From positions 1 through 64,000 of the forward strand of contig JAFISE010000055.1 of the NCBI GenBank assembly GCA_022560025.1: a stretch of DNA of 64,000 nt, written 5' to 3'. Positions 37,216 through 48,203 of the stretch are shown here, piece by piece. The notes beneath the pieces are model-generated. The model did no database searches. It had not been told where the DNA came from and saw only the letters and a program-made list of their open reading frames with translations. Every line of letters begins with the position of its first letter. The first letter of the stretch is position 1. The stretch is from Stagonosporopsis chrysanthemi. Taxonomy: Eukaryota; Ascomycota; Dothideomycetes; Pleosporales; Didymellaceae. The translations under genes were made by a program, and so were the position numbers.

Positions 37216-37854
37216 TCATATTCTTGCAGCACTTGAACCAGCTAGGAACTGGCTCCTCGCGGACAGTCTCTCGAGAACATGGTAGCCAAATTTCAAGAAC
37301 GCTGACAATCGCTGGTCTAATGTCCAGTCAGGCACGTGCACTCGAAATGTGGCCTGCGGGTGGGTCCTTGCGAACTCGAGTATGCCATGCAAAAGATTTT
37401 TATCTGCAGTGTGACCAATCGGAAATTTTCCGAGGAGCACGACATGCGGGACATTATCGTACCATGCGGCTTGACTTGGGTGCGATTTCTCCTGGCGGCG
37501 AAAAGTGTCGAATGTCCATGCATTGCAATGAAGCACGTTGTCTCGAAACTCGAGACCACGGCATGCTGCATAGAGTAGTTTGCAGGCATACTGAATCTGG
37601 TTATGCGGCTTCGGTAGAACTACGTTGTGACGAAGTGATGATCCGAACGCCTGGAGGAAGCCTCCGACTGGCATGATACCGGTCGAAGAGTACCCAGGTC
37701 GTATCTTGCCACTCTCTTCGTAGACATAGATAATGTTAGTCTTGGTGAGAAGCCAGAACTCGCAGATCTTGAGTCGTAGCTCGTATGGAAGATCTAATAG
37801 ACGAAAAGACCGGGGTGGGTCTGAATGCAGGCGGTCATGAGGCGTGGAGGACAT
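37216..37854 (-). CDS. 2EXR/F-box-like protein, possibly frameshifted at its 3' end
   Basis: Read from the ATG at 37854, 212 residues ending SAARI at 37216. The segment RSFRLLDLPYELRLKICEFWLL is the helical signature of the 2EXR/F-box-like families that expand in Dothideomycetes and Leotiomycetes. Later parts (QIQYACKLLYAACRG, LLHGILEFARTHPQATFRVHVPDWTLDQRL) look like its usual leucine-rich body. An upstream in-frame ATG at about 37918 could add 21 residues. The last 15 or so codons look unnatural, while a second frame, one base back, continues as VREEPVPSWFKCCKNMKKSW to 37001. A one-base deletion (or error) near 37270-37290 would explain this. Function unknown. Confidence 0.65.
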   Translation of the reverse strand: MSSTPHDRLHSDPPRSFRLLDLPYELRLKICEFWLLTKTNIIYVYEESGKIRPGYSSTGIMPVGGFLQAFGSSLRHNVVLPKPHNQIQYACKLLYAACRGLEFRDNVLHCNAWTFDTFRRQEKSHPSQAAWYDNVPHVVLLGKFPIGHTADKNLLHGILEFARTHPQATFRVHVPDWTLDQRLSAFLKFGYHVLERLSARSQFLAGSSAARI

Positions 37855-37973
37855 ATTAAAACTGCATGGGCGCACGCTGATTGCGCGGGCTGGTCGAGGC
37901 AGGTATCGGCCGATCATAACGCGCGAGTGGAGCCTGCGATGCCAAGGTAGGTGACGCTGGTGCCTGGGCTGGT

Positions 37974-38004
<31 letters not shown>

Positions 38005-38728
38005 CTCAGAGCAGAACCCCACCTTTTGGACGCGCAACAACTGCACGTGACCCAGAGACCCATAATTTCTTGATTACATAAAACCACTCTCCACGGCGTT
38101 ACCTTTTCCACATCAAATCACCCACCGAATGTGAACGACCACCTACGAAACAGGGCTTGTACCGACTCTCACATTAGTCGGTGGCGTCAGCTGATGTCAG
38201 CGCCCTGACGCAGAGGTTGTGATGTGTTACCTACAGTGCCATCATTCCCCTCAAGCTTACAAGTGCTGAAGCCCCCGTAGTGGCTTCAAGCTTGCCGTCT
38301 ACACTGCAGGTAGCGGGTCTGCCTACAGTCACTGGATGCTGGGTATCGCGCGGGATCGCGGCACATTGGAAAGAACCTTGTTCTTCTCCATCAGACTAAC
38401 GCCCGCGAGCAATTTCTCTGTCGGGGAGGAGTCCCGAACCGGACGTGTGGACGAGCTGACTCGTAGGCCATGCGGTGCGGTGGTTCCAATAGACACTTCG
38501 GTGTCTTATCGCTCAGTAGAAAGGCGGGAAGCGCCCCGCAAACGGGCCCGTCGAGTGGTTGGCGCGTTTGACGACTTCGAACGCGAGCAATACTCAAGCT
38601 CAATACCCAGTCGTTTCCTGTACGACACCCTTTTTCGTTGAGCGTATTCTCATGGAGTCGCTTGAAGAAGATGGCAGGTACAATTAACGATACGGTGTCG
38701 ATTGGTTGTTCTACGGTCCACCCAAGTC
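37855..38728. other. Intergenic with short hexamer repeat
   Basis: This spacer lies between the minus-strand 2EXR-like gene (start) and the MFS gene (stop). At 37974-38009 there are six copies of a TTTCAC/TCTCAC hexamer in the presumed 5' leader of the 2EXR gene; translated, it would give Ser-Glu repeats, but no ATG precedes it. No other feature was recognised. Confidence 0.6.
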
Positions 38729-40338
38729 TTATAGGTTTACTGGGAAGCGTTCGCGTATCCTTTCGCCAAAAGTGTAGAAGAGAATTGGCGCAGGCGCCAA
38801 TATCAGACCAATGAAGGCAAACACACTGATTCCCCAACCGTAGCCCAGCTTTTCGAATAATCCAGGTGCAGCCAACGGTACAACACCGCCAATAAGGCTT
38901 CTGAACACTGTGCCTGCTGCGATGGCACTCGCCGCATACTTCTCGAAGCTGTCGATGTAATAGTTCTGGGTACAATTCAAAATCATAACCTGACCGATGC
39001 CATAGAAAAACGTTGCCGAGATGGACGCTAGCCAATGCGCGTGCTTCTGAATTGTCCACGCAAACCAGAACAACGATACTGGGATCAACACCGAGCCAAT
39101 ATTCGCAAGGGGCAGGCGGTACTCGGGCTTGGATTTCTCGCCATACTTTGCGGTGAGACTCTTATATACCGTGTCAATTCGAGGAACCAGAACCAGAACA
39201 GCAAAAAGAAAGCCAAGGCCGGGTCCAAGGTATAGCAGACCCACTTGCTCGATATTGAAGCCGTACAGTTCGGAATAAATCTTCTGCATGTTCGTGTAGA
39301 TGCTGAAAGTCGTCCCAAAGATGAGAGCCTGGTAGACTGCCATAATCGCAACAATAGGCTGCGCAAAAATCTTCGGTGGCCGCTTCAATGAATGCAAAAT
39401 TTTCTGGCGTAGCGGCCGAGTATCTTCACCTTCGAATGTGTATTTTGCGCCATCGGAATTGGAAGCGTCGCGCTCGAACTCGTCCTTCTTCTGGCTCAGG
39501 ATCCGTGGCACGTAGGTCTCGCGTAGAAGGAAGTAGCCAGCTGCAGTATTCACAGAAGAAACGACGGCCATGATCCAGTATGTCCAGCGCCAGCCAAGCT
39601 CCTGCACAATGACACCACCAACCAAAGGACCTATTGTCGGACCTAACAGTGGTCCTAAGAGGTACCATCCGAAGACACCAGCTCGCTCACTTGGAATGAA
39701 CATATCTAATACTCTGTAAGCTCTTGCAGATGGCGCGGGCTTTCTTTGTCGTACCTGAAATGGTTCCTCCCCCGTTTGCCACGCCCACACTGCCGAAAAA
39801 CCCAGCAATGCTGCGTATGACAATAAGAAACGCGATATTGGGTGAGAAACCTGTTGGAATCTGTAGAAGCGCGAAGATCGAGAAGCAGGTCAGGTAGAGG
39901 TTGCGACGGCCGAAGGTCTCGGAGAGCGGCGCTAATAGAAGAGGTCCGATGCCCAGCATGACAACATATCCAGTCGTTGTGCCGATGACCGCAGTCGTAG
40001 TCGTATTGAGATCTTCTGCGATTTGCGCGATGCCTGGGGTGAACATGCTGCTGACAAGTGGACTCAGAACTGTGATAGATCAGTACATTTGTAGAAGAGT
40101 GATCTGATACACTAACTTGACATGCACGCGATCACAACCACGTTTGCCATTTTGTTCCACCTCGACCACTCTCTCGGATTGTTTTCTTTGGGAAGATCCT
40201 CGATTCGAAGGAACTTGCCGGCATTAGCATAATGCGACTGCGAGCTCGCTGGGAAGCACGAAAGCTTACAGTTCGGTCCTCCCCTTCCTCATTCCACCTT
40301 TCCTGGAGCAGCGGCGTGTGCTCATCATTGCGAGACAT
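38729..40338 (-). CDS. MFS transporter, drug:H+ antiporter-1 type
   Basis: Four exons, 40338-40270, 40213-40117, 40069-39755 and 39705-38729, encode 485 residues; introns are 56, 47 and 49 nt. After a polar N-terminus (RNDEHTPLLQERWNEE, then EDLPKENNPREWSRWNK) come 12 predicted spans starting MANVVVIACMSILSPLVSSMF. The MFS motif A region reads PLSETFGRRNLY; motif C-like glycines occur in YLLGPLLGPTIGPLVGG with the following WRWTYW. This is the DHA1 (TC 2.A.1.2) layout, including the cytosolic loop with a charged segment (SQKKDEFERDASNSDGAKY). It exports a small molecule by proton antiport at the plasma membrane; the substrate cannot be told. No biosynthetic genes lie next to it. Confidence 0.9.
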
Positions 40339-42751
40339 GTCGAAAGCACGATAAGTGCTTACAATGTCTCAAAATACGAGCAAGGAGGATGGAAGACATC
40401 AACGGCGAAAAACGCACGCGTCAAGCATAAGTGTTGTTCCACAATAATCGTCATCATGGGAAACGCGCACACTATGCGTTTGTCAGACGAAAGCAGGTGC
40501 AAATCAGGCGCAGACTCTCTTCCATCATCGATCCTTGGGGCGCGGATCGGTCCACGTTCCGACATCGCACTACCGGTAGCTTGTAGCGCAGCCAATCAAG
40601 AGCTTTGCCTCTCGACGCGTAACGCGTTGCGAAGGACTGTCCATCCCTTCCTCCACCAGCGGGTATGTCTCCTACATTTAGACCTCAAGACGCCGAAGCC
40701 AGGATGCACATCTCGAACTCAGGTTTCTAGCTGCCGGTAAGGTACTTTGACGATCGATCACTTCTGAATCAAGTGTCTTGAGTGTAGGCCGTCTTTGCTG
40801 TCGCTTCAAAGTAGACATCAGTGGATTTGAGGCCGTAGCCCTTGGCTCTGCTAATGCCCTCAGGGAACCAATCCCGGAACTCCACAGTCGATCCGGATAC
40901 CCAGCTTGAAGTTGCAACACTTGCGATTCCATCCAAAGAGCTCTCGATTCGTTGTGTAGTGAGAATTGGTTATCCTAACCTCAATGGGCATATAGTTTGA
41001 TGGGATGTCCATCGCTAGTGGGAATCAAGGACCCTACGACCATGTGAGACAGACGATCTGTAAGTCCTGATCCACCACAATGACGGTTTGACTGCTCAGG
41101 TGCCTCCCGCTGTGCCACAAGAAATCGAGCCGTGTCGCTTTTCCTCCGCGGATCCCTAGAGATCAGACTAACTGTATATGAATTCAATCCGTGCGGAACG
41201 GAGTCGCGGCCTGATCCATTCTCCCGAATGCACCCAAATTCTGGAGGTCAGCCGCCAGATCACATGGAGGCTCGTCGTTTTTTTATGATTTGAGGCTGCT
41301 CTGCATTCTCAATCTTGGACTCAAGGACTTTCGCTGCCAGCCGAAGCCAATCATCATAGACTAATTGTGTCGCCTGGGACAGCCGGTCGCATCGTATCTT
41401 TCCCTGAGGACTATGACTGGTCGGCTTATGCCGTCACGCCTTAAACACTCCTTTGAATGCCATTCGGCTGGCCGATCATCGTCCTTGCGCTCCCTCCAAG
41501 GCTTGAAATCATTGAAGGTTTGTGATCGATATGGAACACTCGCATGTGAGTTCGTCAAACCTGCAACGCATTGTTACAATAGAAGAATCTGTGGAACAAC
41601 AGACGAAGCGGGGCAGCGTACAATGCTGGATGACCGTGTTGCTATGATTCACGGACGGCACAACCCACTTCGTGTTCAGACCCCGAAGCGGTTATGTGGC
41701 ATGTATCGGGCTCGCAGACTGTGATTAGTATTGTCTCAAACGAGGGCCTCAAGAGGTATGGCCTGACAAGCGATTCTTCAAACGGTCACACTGAGTTTGT
41801 CATTAAGCGCCAGTTCAACTTCCACGGCGACATGCGCGTACTTTTCAACACTGGGCCTGAAGTTTTCTGAGCTAGATCAACAGAACGCGTACAGTATCCC
41901 GAGTTGCTGTGTATTCGATCCAAACGTGTCAATCCATGGCCGACAAGAAATGGGCACCGGTGAGCTTCGAGCAGGGCCTGAGCACGCGACAGTACTTCTA
42001 AAGATTCAGAGCGTTTTACCATGAGAGACTAAACCTCTGTCGAATTATCAACAATCACGAAGCGGCCAATGTCGATGCTGAACGATTACAGCAACAAGAG
42101 TCTCCCATCATTGATGTGGCGTCACTCATGGATCGTACACGCCTCACGACTTCGGACCCCCAGGCACGGGTTGAGCAATGTCCATACCAGATGCGTGGCT
42201 TGTTGTACTCGCGGCTTTATGCTACGTTATCTGGACCTGCAACGACTCCTCTAGCTGTTGTGTACGTAAATGGTGGAAGCGACAACCTGACTTGCAACCT
42301 CACGCGACTGCCCACCAACAGACATCATCGCACATTCATACAAGATGCCAAGGACCCCAGATTTGCCGCTCGTTTCTGTGTCGAGGCGCTTTCGTACAGG
42401 AAAGAACTCAGCTTCTCGGCTACAGCGGAATCCAAGCGAGGCGGACCCCTTGGCACATGGGGGAGGGTAAGACCCAAGAGCCGCTCCACCCTTATCTTCC
42501 ACCTCCTGTAAAGTTTCGCCACTCTCAAATGCTTGAGCGACGTAGTTTGGCACTGGATCGCGCCTAGTCCTAAGCGGAGGCCGGGTCAACGCTCGTCCCG
42601 AGAAGCATTACATGTCTCAGCATACGTCGGACGAGACTGAAATCCTTGGGACATAGTGACGAAGGGGCGTCCATATTCTGTGAAATATCCTCGAAAGCAG
42701 CTCTGTCTGCAAGTGAATCCCGGCTCTTCCTCCCTTCCGACAGCCTTCACC
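40339..42751. other. Gene-poor 2.4 kb between divergent transporters
   Basis: The MFS (-) and amino acid transporter (+) genes point away from each other across this stretch, so both ends hold promoters. On the plus strand an open frame from 41936 to 42511 is interrupted by one TAA at 41999. Its translation (FYHERLNLCRIINNHEAANV...) looks slightly protein-like, but I cannot assign it. No repeats or RNA genes were seen. Confidence 0.45.
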
Positions 42752-44308
42752 ATGAGACACACAATGAGATATTCAGAGCCGAACCCGCATATTGTCAGCA
42801 ACTATGACAACGACCCTTCCCTACGCCCCAGCTATGAAGCTGCAGATGAACTATCCAAGAAGGGCGACGAGACACCACCTCTTGCAGACTCCGATGTAGA
42901 GAAGGTCGATTCACGAAGAAACGTGAGTGCGTTGGAGCCCGTGATGAGCGAGCAATCTGAATACAAGAAATTGGGAAGATGGCGAGCCTCACTAATCTAC
43001 ATTACCAACCAAGTCGGCATCGGTATCCTAAGCTTGCCTGTCGCCCTTCGAACACTGGGTCTCGTCCCAGGTCTCATCTGCATAGTTGGTCTTGGCATTG
43101 TCGTAACGTATACGGCTTATGTTTTGTTGCAATTTCAACGCAGATACTCTACTGTTCTTAATTGTGTCGATTGCTTCAGGATCATCGGTGGTACACCCCT
43201 TGCTATCATCGTTGGCACAGCATTCGTGCTCAACCTGATACTCACTTGCTCTTCGGCGGTGATCACTATGAGCATCGCGCTCAACAGTATTTCCGAGCAC
43301 GCAATATGCACAGTAGCCTTCATTGCTATTCCAGCTATTGTATCTTGGTGCTTGTGCCTACCGCGCAAGATGAGCTTCCTTGCTCACTTCGGAAGTAAGT
43401 TAGCCTAAGCCTGATGAGAAGCAGTTTGTCTGACAGTCCCAGTCCCTTGTACGATTTCCATCTTCACAGCGGTACTCATTGTCATGATCGCCCTTGGCGT
43501 CAGCGAGCCGGCCCGAGCACCCCCTGGCTGGGATCGCGAGATCGTTATCTGGGGAAGTCCTTCATTTGCCGAAGGCTTTACTGCCGTTCTCAACATAGCT
43601 TTCGCGTATGCCGGAAATCAGGCCTTCGTTACTGTCATGGCTGAGATGCGTAACCCTTCGAAAGATTTCATGCCTTCGATGTACATCCTCCAGATCTTCG
43701 CCATTCCCATGTACAGCATTGTTGGAGGTGTCATTTACGGTCTTGCAGGACAATATGTGGATAGCCCGGCGCTTGGAACAGCACCTCCTGTACCAGCCAA
43801 GGTTGCATACGGTGTTCTTCTCCCGACTTTACTCGGTACCTCGCTGGTGTTCGGCCACACGGCGATCAAGTTTATCTTTTCGGAAGTCCTCAACATCATG
43901 AAGATAAAGCATGAGTACGACCGAAATACAAAGCGTACCTGGATCTTCTGGGTGAGCATCGGCACTGTTTTCTGGATCTTGGCTTTCATACTCGCCAACG
44001 CGATACCTCTCTTCGATTCTATCCTGTCAGTGTCTTCAGCGCTTTTCGTTTCCTGGTTCACTTTCGGTATATCCGGAGTCATGTGGCTCTACTTGAATTG
44101 GGATGTTCAGTTCAGTAATTGGAGGAAGGCTACCATAGCCATACTGAACTGGAGCATCGTAGGGTTGACATTGTTCATAAACGGCGCCGGACTTTGGGCA
44201 GCGATTGATCAGCTCATGGCCACTTACAACGACCCATCATCGCCAGTCGATGGTCCCTTTACTTGTGCCGACAACAGTGTTTGGACTCAGTTGGGAATTG
44301 AGGCCTGA
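42752..44308 (+). CDS. Amino acid transporter, AAAP family
   Basis: Two exons, 42752-43394 and 43437-44308, encode 504 residues; the intron is only 42 nt (GTAAGT to GACAG). A polar 95-residue N-terminus precedes eleven predicted spans, starting WRASLIYITNQVGIGILSLPVALRTLGL, the AAAP opening (GxGxLSLP). Later blocks AFAYAGNQAFVTVMAEMRNPSKDF and SIVGGVIYGLAGQYV fit the fungal neutral amino acid permeases related to N. crassa MTR. It should import neutral amino acids across the plasma or vacuolar membrane by proton symport. The start at 42752 (TTCACCATG) is the first ATG; the frame upstream has only GTG. Confidence 0.93.
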
Positions 44309-44651
44309 GATGTCTGAGGCGTCATTAGTGATCTCCTGTGCAAGGGATGCGGCAAGGTTACATCAGGTCTTTGCTTAGATTACTGTTAACACACGAGCAA
44401 TGCCTTCTTCTGTCGACGCGAGATTACATTGTTTGGCAGCACTCGACGAGCCTGGTCATGGTCGTCTCAAGTGAAGCGCACAGCCCGATTGGATATCCGC
44501 GATGTTACCCTTCAGTGAAAGCGACACCACCCTACACCGTTACACCACAATGTTCTAGTGGCTCTTGGCAACGGCTTGATTAAATTGAAAGTCTCCACCT
44601 ATACCCACCTCCCTTAAACGAACACTGAATACAACCGGAATAACCACGACC
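44309..44651. other. Intergenic
   Basis: This 343-bp tandem spacer lies between the amino acid transporter and a 2EXR-like gene. Nothing was recognised. Confidence 0.55.
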
Positions 44652-45305
44652 ATGACTAAACTTACCATTGGTACCGAGTCAGGCTCCACGTACGTTGTCT
44701 TTCATCCATCGCAAGGCTTTACTGACCCTGGAAGCTCTCCTTCCCCGCAGACTAGTGCCTCTCTTCTTCGTCTTCCTTCCGAGATACGCAACATGATCTA
44801 CGCCTATGCTCTTGGCGGCAATACGTGGTCGATCAATATGGGCGGCGGTAGTGCCAAACCGCACGCCGACAACTCTATCAAGCATGGTTTGGCACTGTTG
44901 CGAGTCAACCGACAGGTTTATGCTGAATCAAACCTCTTCCCTTACTTCTACAACACCTTCGAAGGTCGTCACAACGGTCATCTACAGGAGTGGGTCCAAT
45001 CTCTGACCGCTGCGCAACGCGAGTCGATTATGTGTATCAAGCGTTCTCAGCGTGGCTATCTCATCCAGGGTGTACATTCTGTAGATGTGAACCCTACTTT
45101 CTGGATGGATACGCCGAGTATGCAGTGGAAGTTGACAGGTCTGAAGCGGATCATCATCGAGGTCGCACTCCGTAAGTGGGGATGGGACATCGATGATGCA
45201 GAAGCCAAGGTGATTAGGGACTCAGTGTTCGAGAAGCTGCGTGTCAAGGTCGAAGAGAATCATCCTGGAGTAATTGTCGAAGTCACTCTGAGGCACGGTT
45301 ATTGA
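44652..45305 (+). CDS. 2EXR/F-box-like protein
   Basis: A single exon of 217 residues from the ATG at 44652 (GACCATGAC). After a Ser/Pro-rich start, the segment ASLLRLPSEIRNMIYAYALGGN is the 2EXR signature (LRLPxEIRxxIYxYAL). It is followed by the usual HGLALLRVNRQVYAESNLFPYFYNTFEG, where the family has LLRxxRQxxxEaxxlfY. A C-terminal beta/alpha part (LTGLKRIIIEVALRKWGWD) ends in VTLRHGY. These proteins are numerous in Dothideomycetes; an F-box or substrate-adaptor role is proposed but not shown. It is the first of two neighbouring copies on this strand. Confidence 0.82.
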   Translation: MTKLTIGTESGSTYVVFHPSQGFTDPGSSPSPQTSASLLRLPSEIRNMIYAYALGGNTWSINMGGGSAKPHADNSIKHGLALLRVNRQVYAESNLFPYFYNTFEGRHNGHLQEWVQSLTAAQRESIMCIKRSQRGYLIQGVHSVDVNPTFWMDTPSMQWKLTGLKRIIIEVALRKWGWDIDDAEAKVIRDSVFEKLRVKVEENHPGVIVEVTLRHGY

Positions 45306-46182
45306 AGGGCGTGTTATGTGCTTGCTTGGAGCGCAGCATCGACGCCACTCATTACTACGGATTTTGGTGTTTGAATTCTGGTATCCAGCTCTACAACCAA
45401 GACCAGAGACCCTTAGATTGTACGGCATCGAAAGAGCTACTTTGTTCACAGAGCCCAATTAGCGGCTGAGTATTAGTAACAGAGTCGGCATGGATCTCGT
45501 TTCTCCATCATCAATGATAAAAGATTGAACTTTTTTGCAGCTCATGTGTATTAGCCAACGGATAGTCCGACAAAGTGCAGCTATGTAACAAGAAGTGCAC
45601 ATTGACCAGAACTTTGAGGATTCTATTGATGGATCGCTGTCAACTTTTTGCCACCCTATTGGTGCTTGATGCCGAGTTTTATGGTCCCATGAGCCCTGTT
45701 GGTCTCTACCAGCTTACATCTCATGTACAGGAAATTGTCACAGGCTCTGGTATTTGTTTTTAGCAAATCCACTGCTTTATATGAGCAGTGTCTTTCTTTG
45801 GATAGAACCAATCTATTCATCTCAGATTCCATAAAGCCCTAGATACGTATGGCTCTTCATCGTTCAAACCAACTGACATGGATGAGTACAGCTAAAATTT
45901 TATAACACATCAAATCAAGGTAAGTAATCTTGAAGCTTTACCGATAGGGCTTTTGTAAAGAAAACCGGAAGGGCGGAAAAAGCAGAATCTCGGCCCAGAG
46001 TTGGGCAATGAGAATCAGCTTTGGGACAGCCCGTCGTTCGTCACAGGTTGCAGATTTTCCGAGGACATCTTTCACTTGAAGATGCATGTCTGTCGCTTTT
46101 GAGCTTCGACTAGTGTCACACAAGGCGCATGCTTTGGCCATCTACACTCTCCATCTAGCAAAAAAACCCAAATTGTGCAACC
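45306..46182. other. Intergenic, AT-rich
   Basis: This 877-bp spacer lies between two 2EXR-like genes on the plus strand. It is AT-rich and holds no supported gene or RNA. Confidence 0.55.
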
Positions 46183-46999
46183 ATGGCGTCAATCCACTCC
46201 GAAATGTTTCACCGCACTATTGTACAGAGCAACCAACACCAGAGAGTCCATGGTGTCGTGAGCTCTTCACAAACAGGCATGATGGCCTTGCGATATGCTT
46301 CACTGGAGGCGCCTCACACGTCAGAGCAACCATCAATTATTTCTTACAAGCCCGACAAGGCTAATCATTTTGGATAGCACTCACCAAAACAGACTGGTAT
46401 CGCCACTACTTCGCTTGCCTCCGCTGGTACGCCGAGAGATATACAGGTATGCTCTCGGTGACCAACGCATCCGCATCGACAATGCTGTTGCCCAGTTTGC
46501 GCCTAACGGAGACATAATTCCCATCAAAAACGTGGTTGGAACTGTGAGTGCATCTTGGGGTCCGCCTCGCTTTCCTCCAGTCATGCCGGTGGATCTGCGC
46601 TTGCTACGTGTCTGTTGGCAGTTCTACAGCGAGGCTGCACTCATTCCGTACGAGTACAACTATTTCGACTTCACTCAGCCGGCCGATCCGTGGATGATGC
46701 CGTCAACTCTGTTCACTTTCTGGTACGGAAGGCTGCGGGTTGCACAGAGAAACAAAGAACAATGTATCGTCGTCAGCATGGGCACGATTGCGGATATCAA
46801 GGACCCTGAATTCGGCGGGACTACTCTTTCGAGGATACTTCCTAATATCAGCAAGGTCGTGGTGAGAATCCTCCTAGGCAAGGAAATGATCACGGGGGCT
46901 GAGAAATCGTATAACGCAAAGACAGCGAGGACTGCAGAAGATGTGAAGAAGGGAGAGAAATCTGAACTACGAGTTTGCGTTGTACTTGTCGTGGATTGA
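46183..46999 (+). CDS. 2EXR/F-box-like protein, two exons
   Basis: Exons 46183-46319 and 46378-46999 join to encode 252 residues; the 58-nt intron runs GTCAGA to GATAG with a CTAAT branch. The start ATG lies in CAACCATGG. The 2EXR signature is SPLLRLPPLVRREIYRYALGDQ, followed by DLRLLRVCWQFYSEAALIPYEYNYFDF. The N-terminal 45 residues from exon 1 (MASIHSEMFHRTIVQSNQ...) have no clear match. A second ATG context does not exist in exon 2 before the signature, which supports the spliced model. It shares the fold of the 44652 product but is clearly diverged. Function unknown. Confidence 0.78.
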
Positions 47000-48203
47000 T
47001 ACACATGTTCAGGCGTATTTGTGTCTTGGAGATGCACGATACGAGTGGCAACAACTCGGTCCGCCTATATAACAGATCGTGTTTTACCATGTTTTGGACG
47101 CGCCATGTTCAAAGTCCTTTCATTGTGTCGTTCAGTAAGAGGGCGCTTGAGTGACTTACGCAAAGGCATTCTGAAACGTATTTTTTCGAGCACCGAGATC
47201 TAACGGTTTACACCTACATCCAACTCCAAGTGCAGCGCTTCTTTATTGGCATGAGACCCGGTCGAAAGCTTGCCTGTGCGTGGTTGTCTCCATTAATGGT
47301 CCAGTCTGAACGCATATCCCGTCTTCGTGATTTGCGGCCCTACTGCCCAAGTGGAAACAAGTCTCACCACAATGGCGCTATCGAAAGGAGAGCCTTAGCC
47401 GGTGATCTACTCAGCCAGGAAAGAGACAGTCCTCGAAACCTGGGGAGTTAGAGGGGATTTGGTGCAGCGAAATTGAATTGCAGTGTCACAGGTGGAAGCG
47501 GCGCCGTGGCAGCGGCGAAGGTTTGCGTAGTGGAACCAAACGCGTCGTCTGATAGCCAGAAGTGCGAGCGTCCTCTTTAAGCCGTTCTCATTGTACACAG
47601 TAGATGGCTCAGACAACAAGCAACAGAGCGACGTTCAAAAAGGCTAGTGCGCATTCGTCCTAGCTTGCTCAAGACTCCGACACTAATGATCACTGGTAAC
47701 TCCTCACCGAGGTCGGCCCATCGTCGACCGCGTCCTCCAACCATCACGCCCGTCATTTTGCCAAGCAGAGGAGCTTTGCATCCCGCTAAGCTTTGTCAAG
47801 CAATGATTTGATCGCGTGCAGTGTGTCTCCGAAGTATTTGCGCATGCCGCAATGTCAAGCCGATGGCGGCTGCTGGGGGTCCTACGTTGACGTCAATTAG
47901 CACTGAAGTGACGACTCGGACCAATTGCCGAAAGGCATCATTCTGGGCATGGCGTTCGGCGGGCAGCTTGTCGTGCAAACCTCAATGCAACGTCCATCCA
48001 CTTCCCCTCTCTGCTAAGCACGGGTGAACCACGGCAATGTTGGAAGGAGCTCGTTACGGGGCACATGCATCACCCATGCATTGCGTATGTATGGTCTTAG
48101 CATGGTTTGCTCTTGAATTCGGTCCACTGGACGAGAATATAAGCACAGTTCCTCTTCCTGCTTTTCAATCACATCCTCACGGAGACTCCGGACAGGCCAC
48201 GTG
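47000..48203. other. Intergenic 1.2 kb upstream of the beta-glucosidase
   Basis: No gene is supported here. The part nearest 48204 should hold the promoter of the secreted glucosidase. A HapC-like CCAAT was not seen. Short overlapping frames on both strands were discounted. Confidence 0.5.

Noticed and set aside
41936..42511. Possible gene or gene remnant with one TAA
   Set aside because: The translation is only vaguely protein-like, a minus-strand frame overlaps it, and no splice model removes the stop cleanly.
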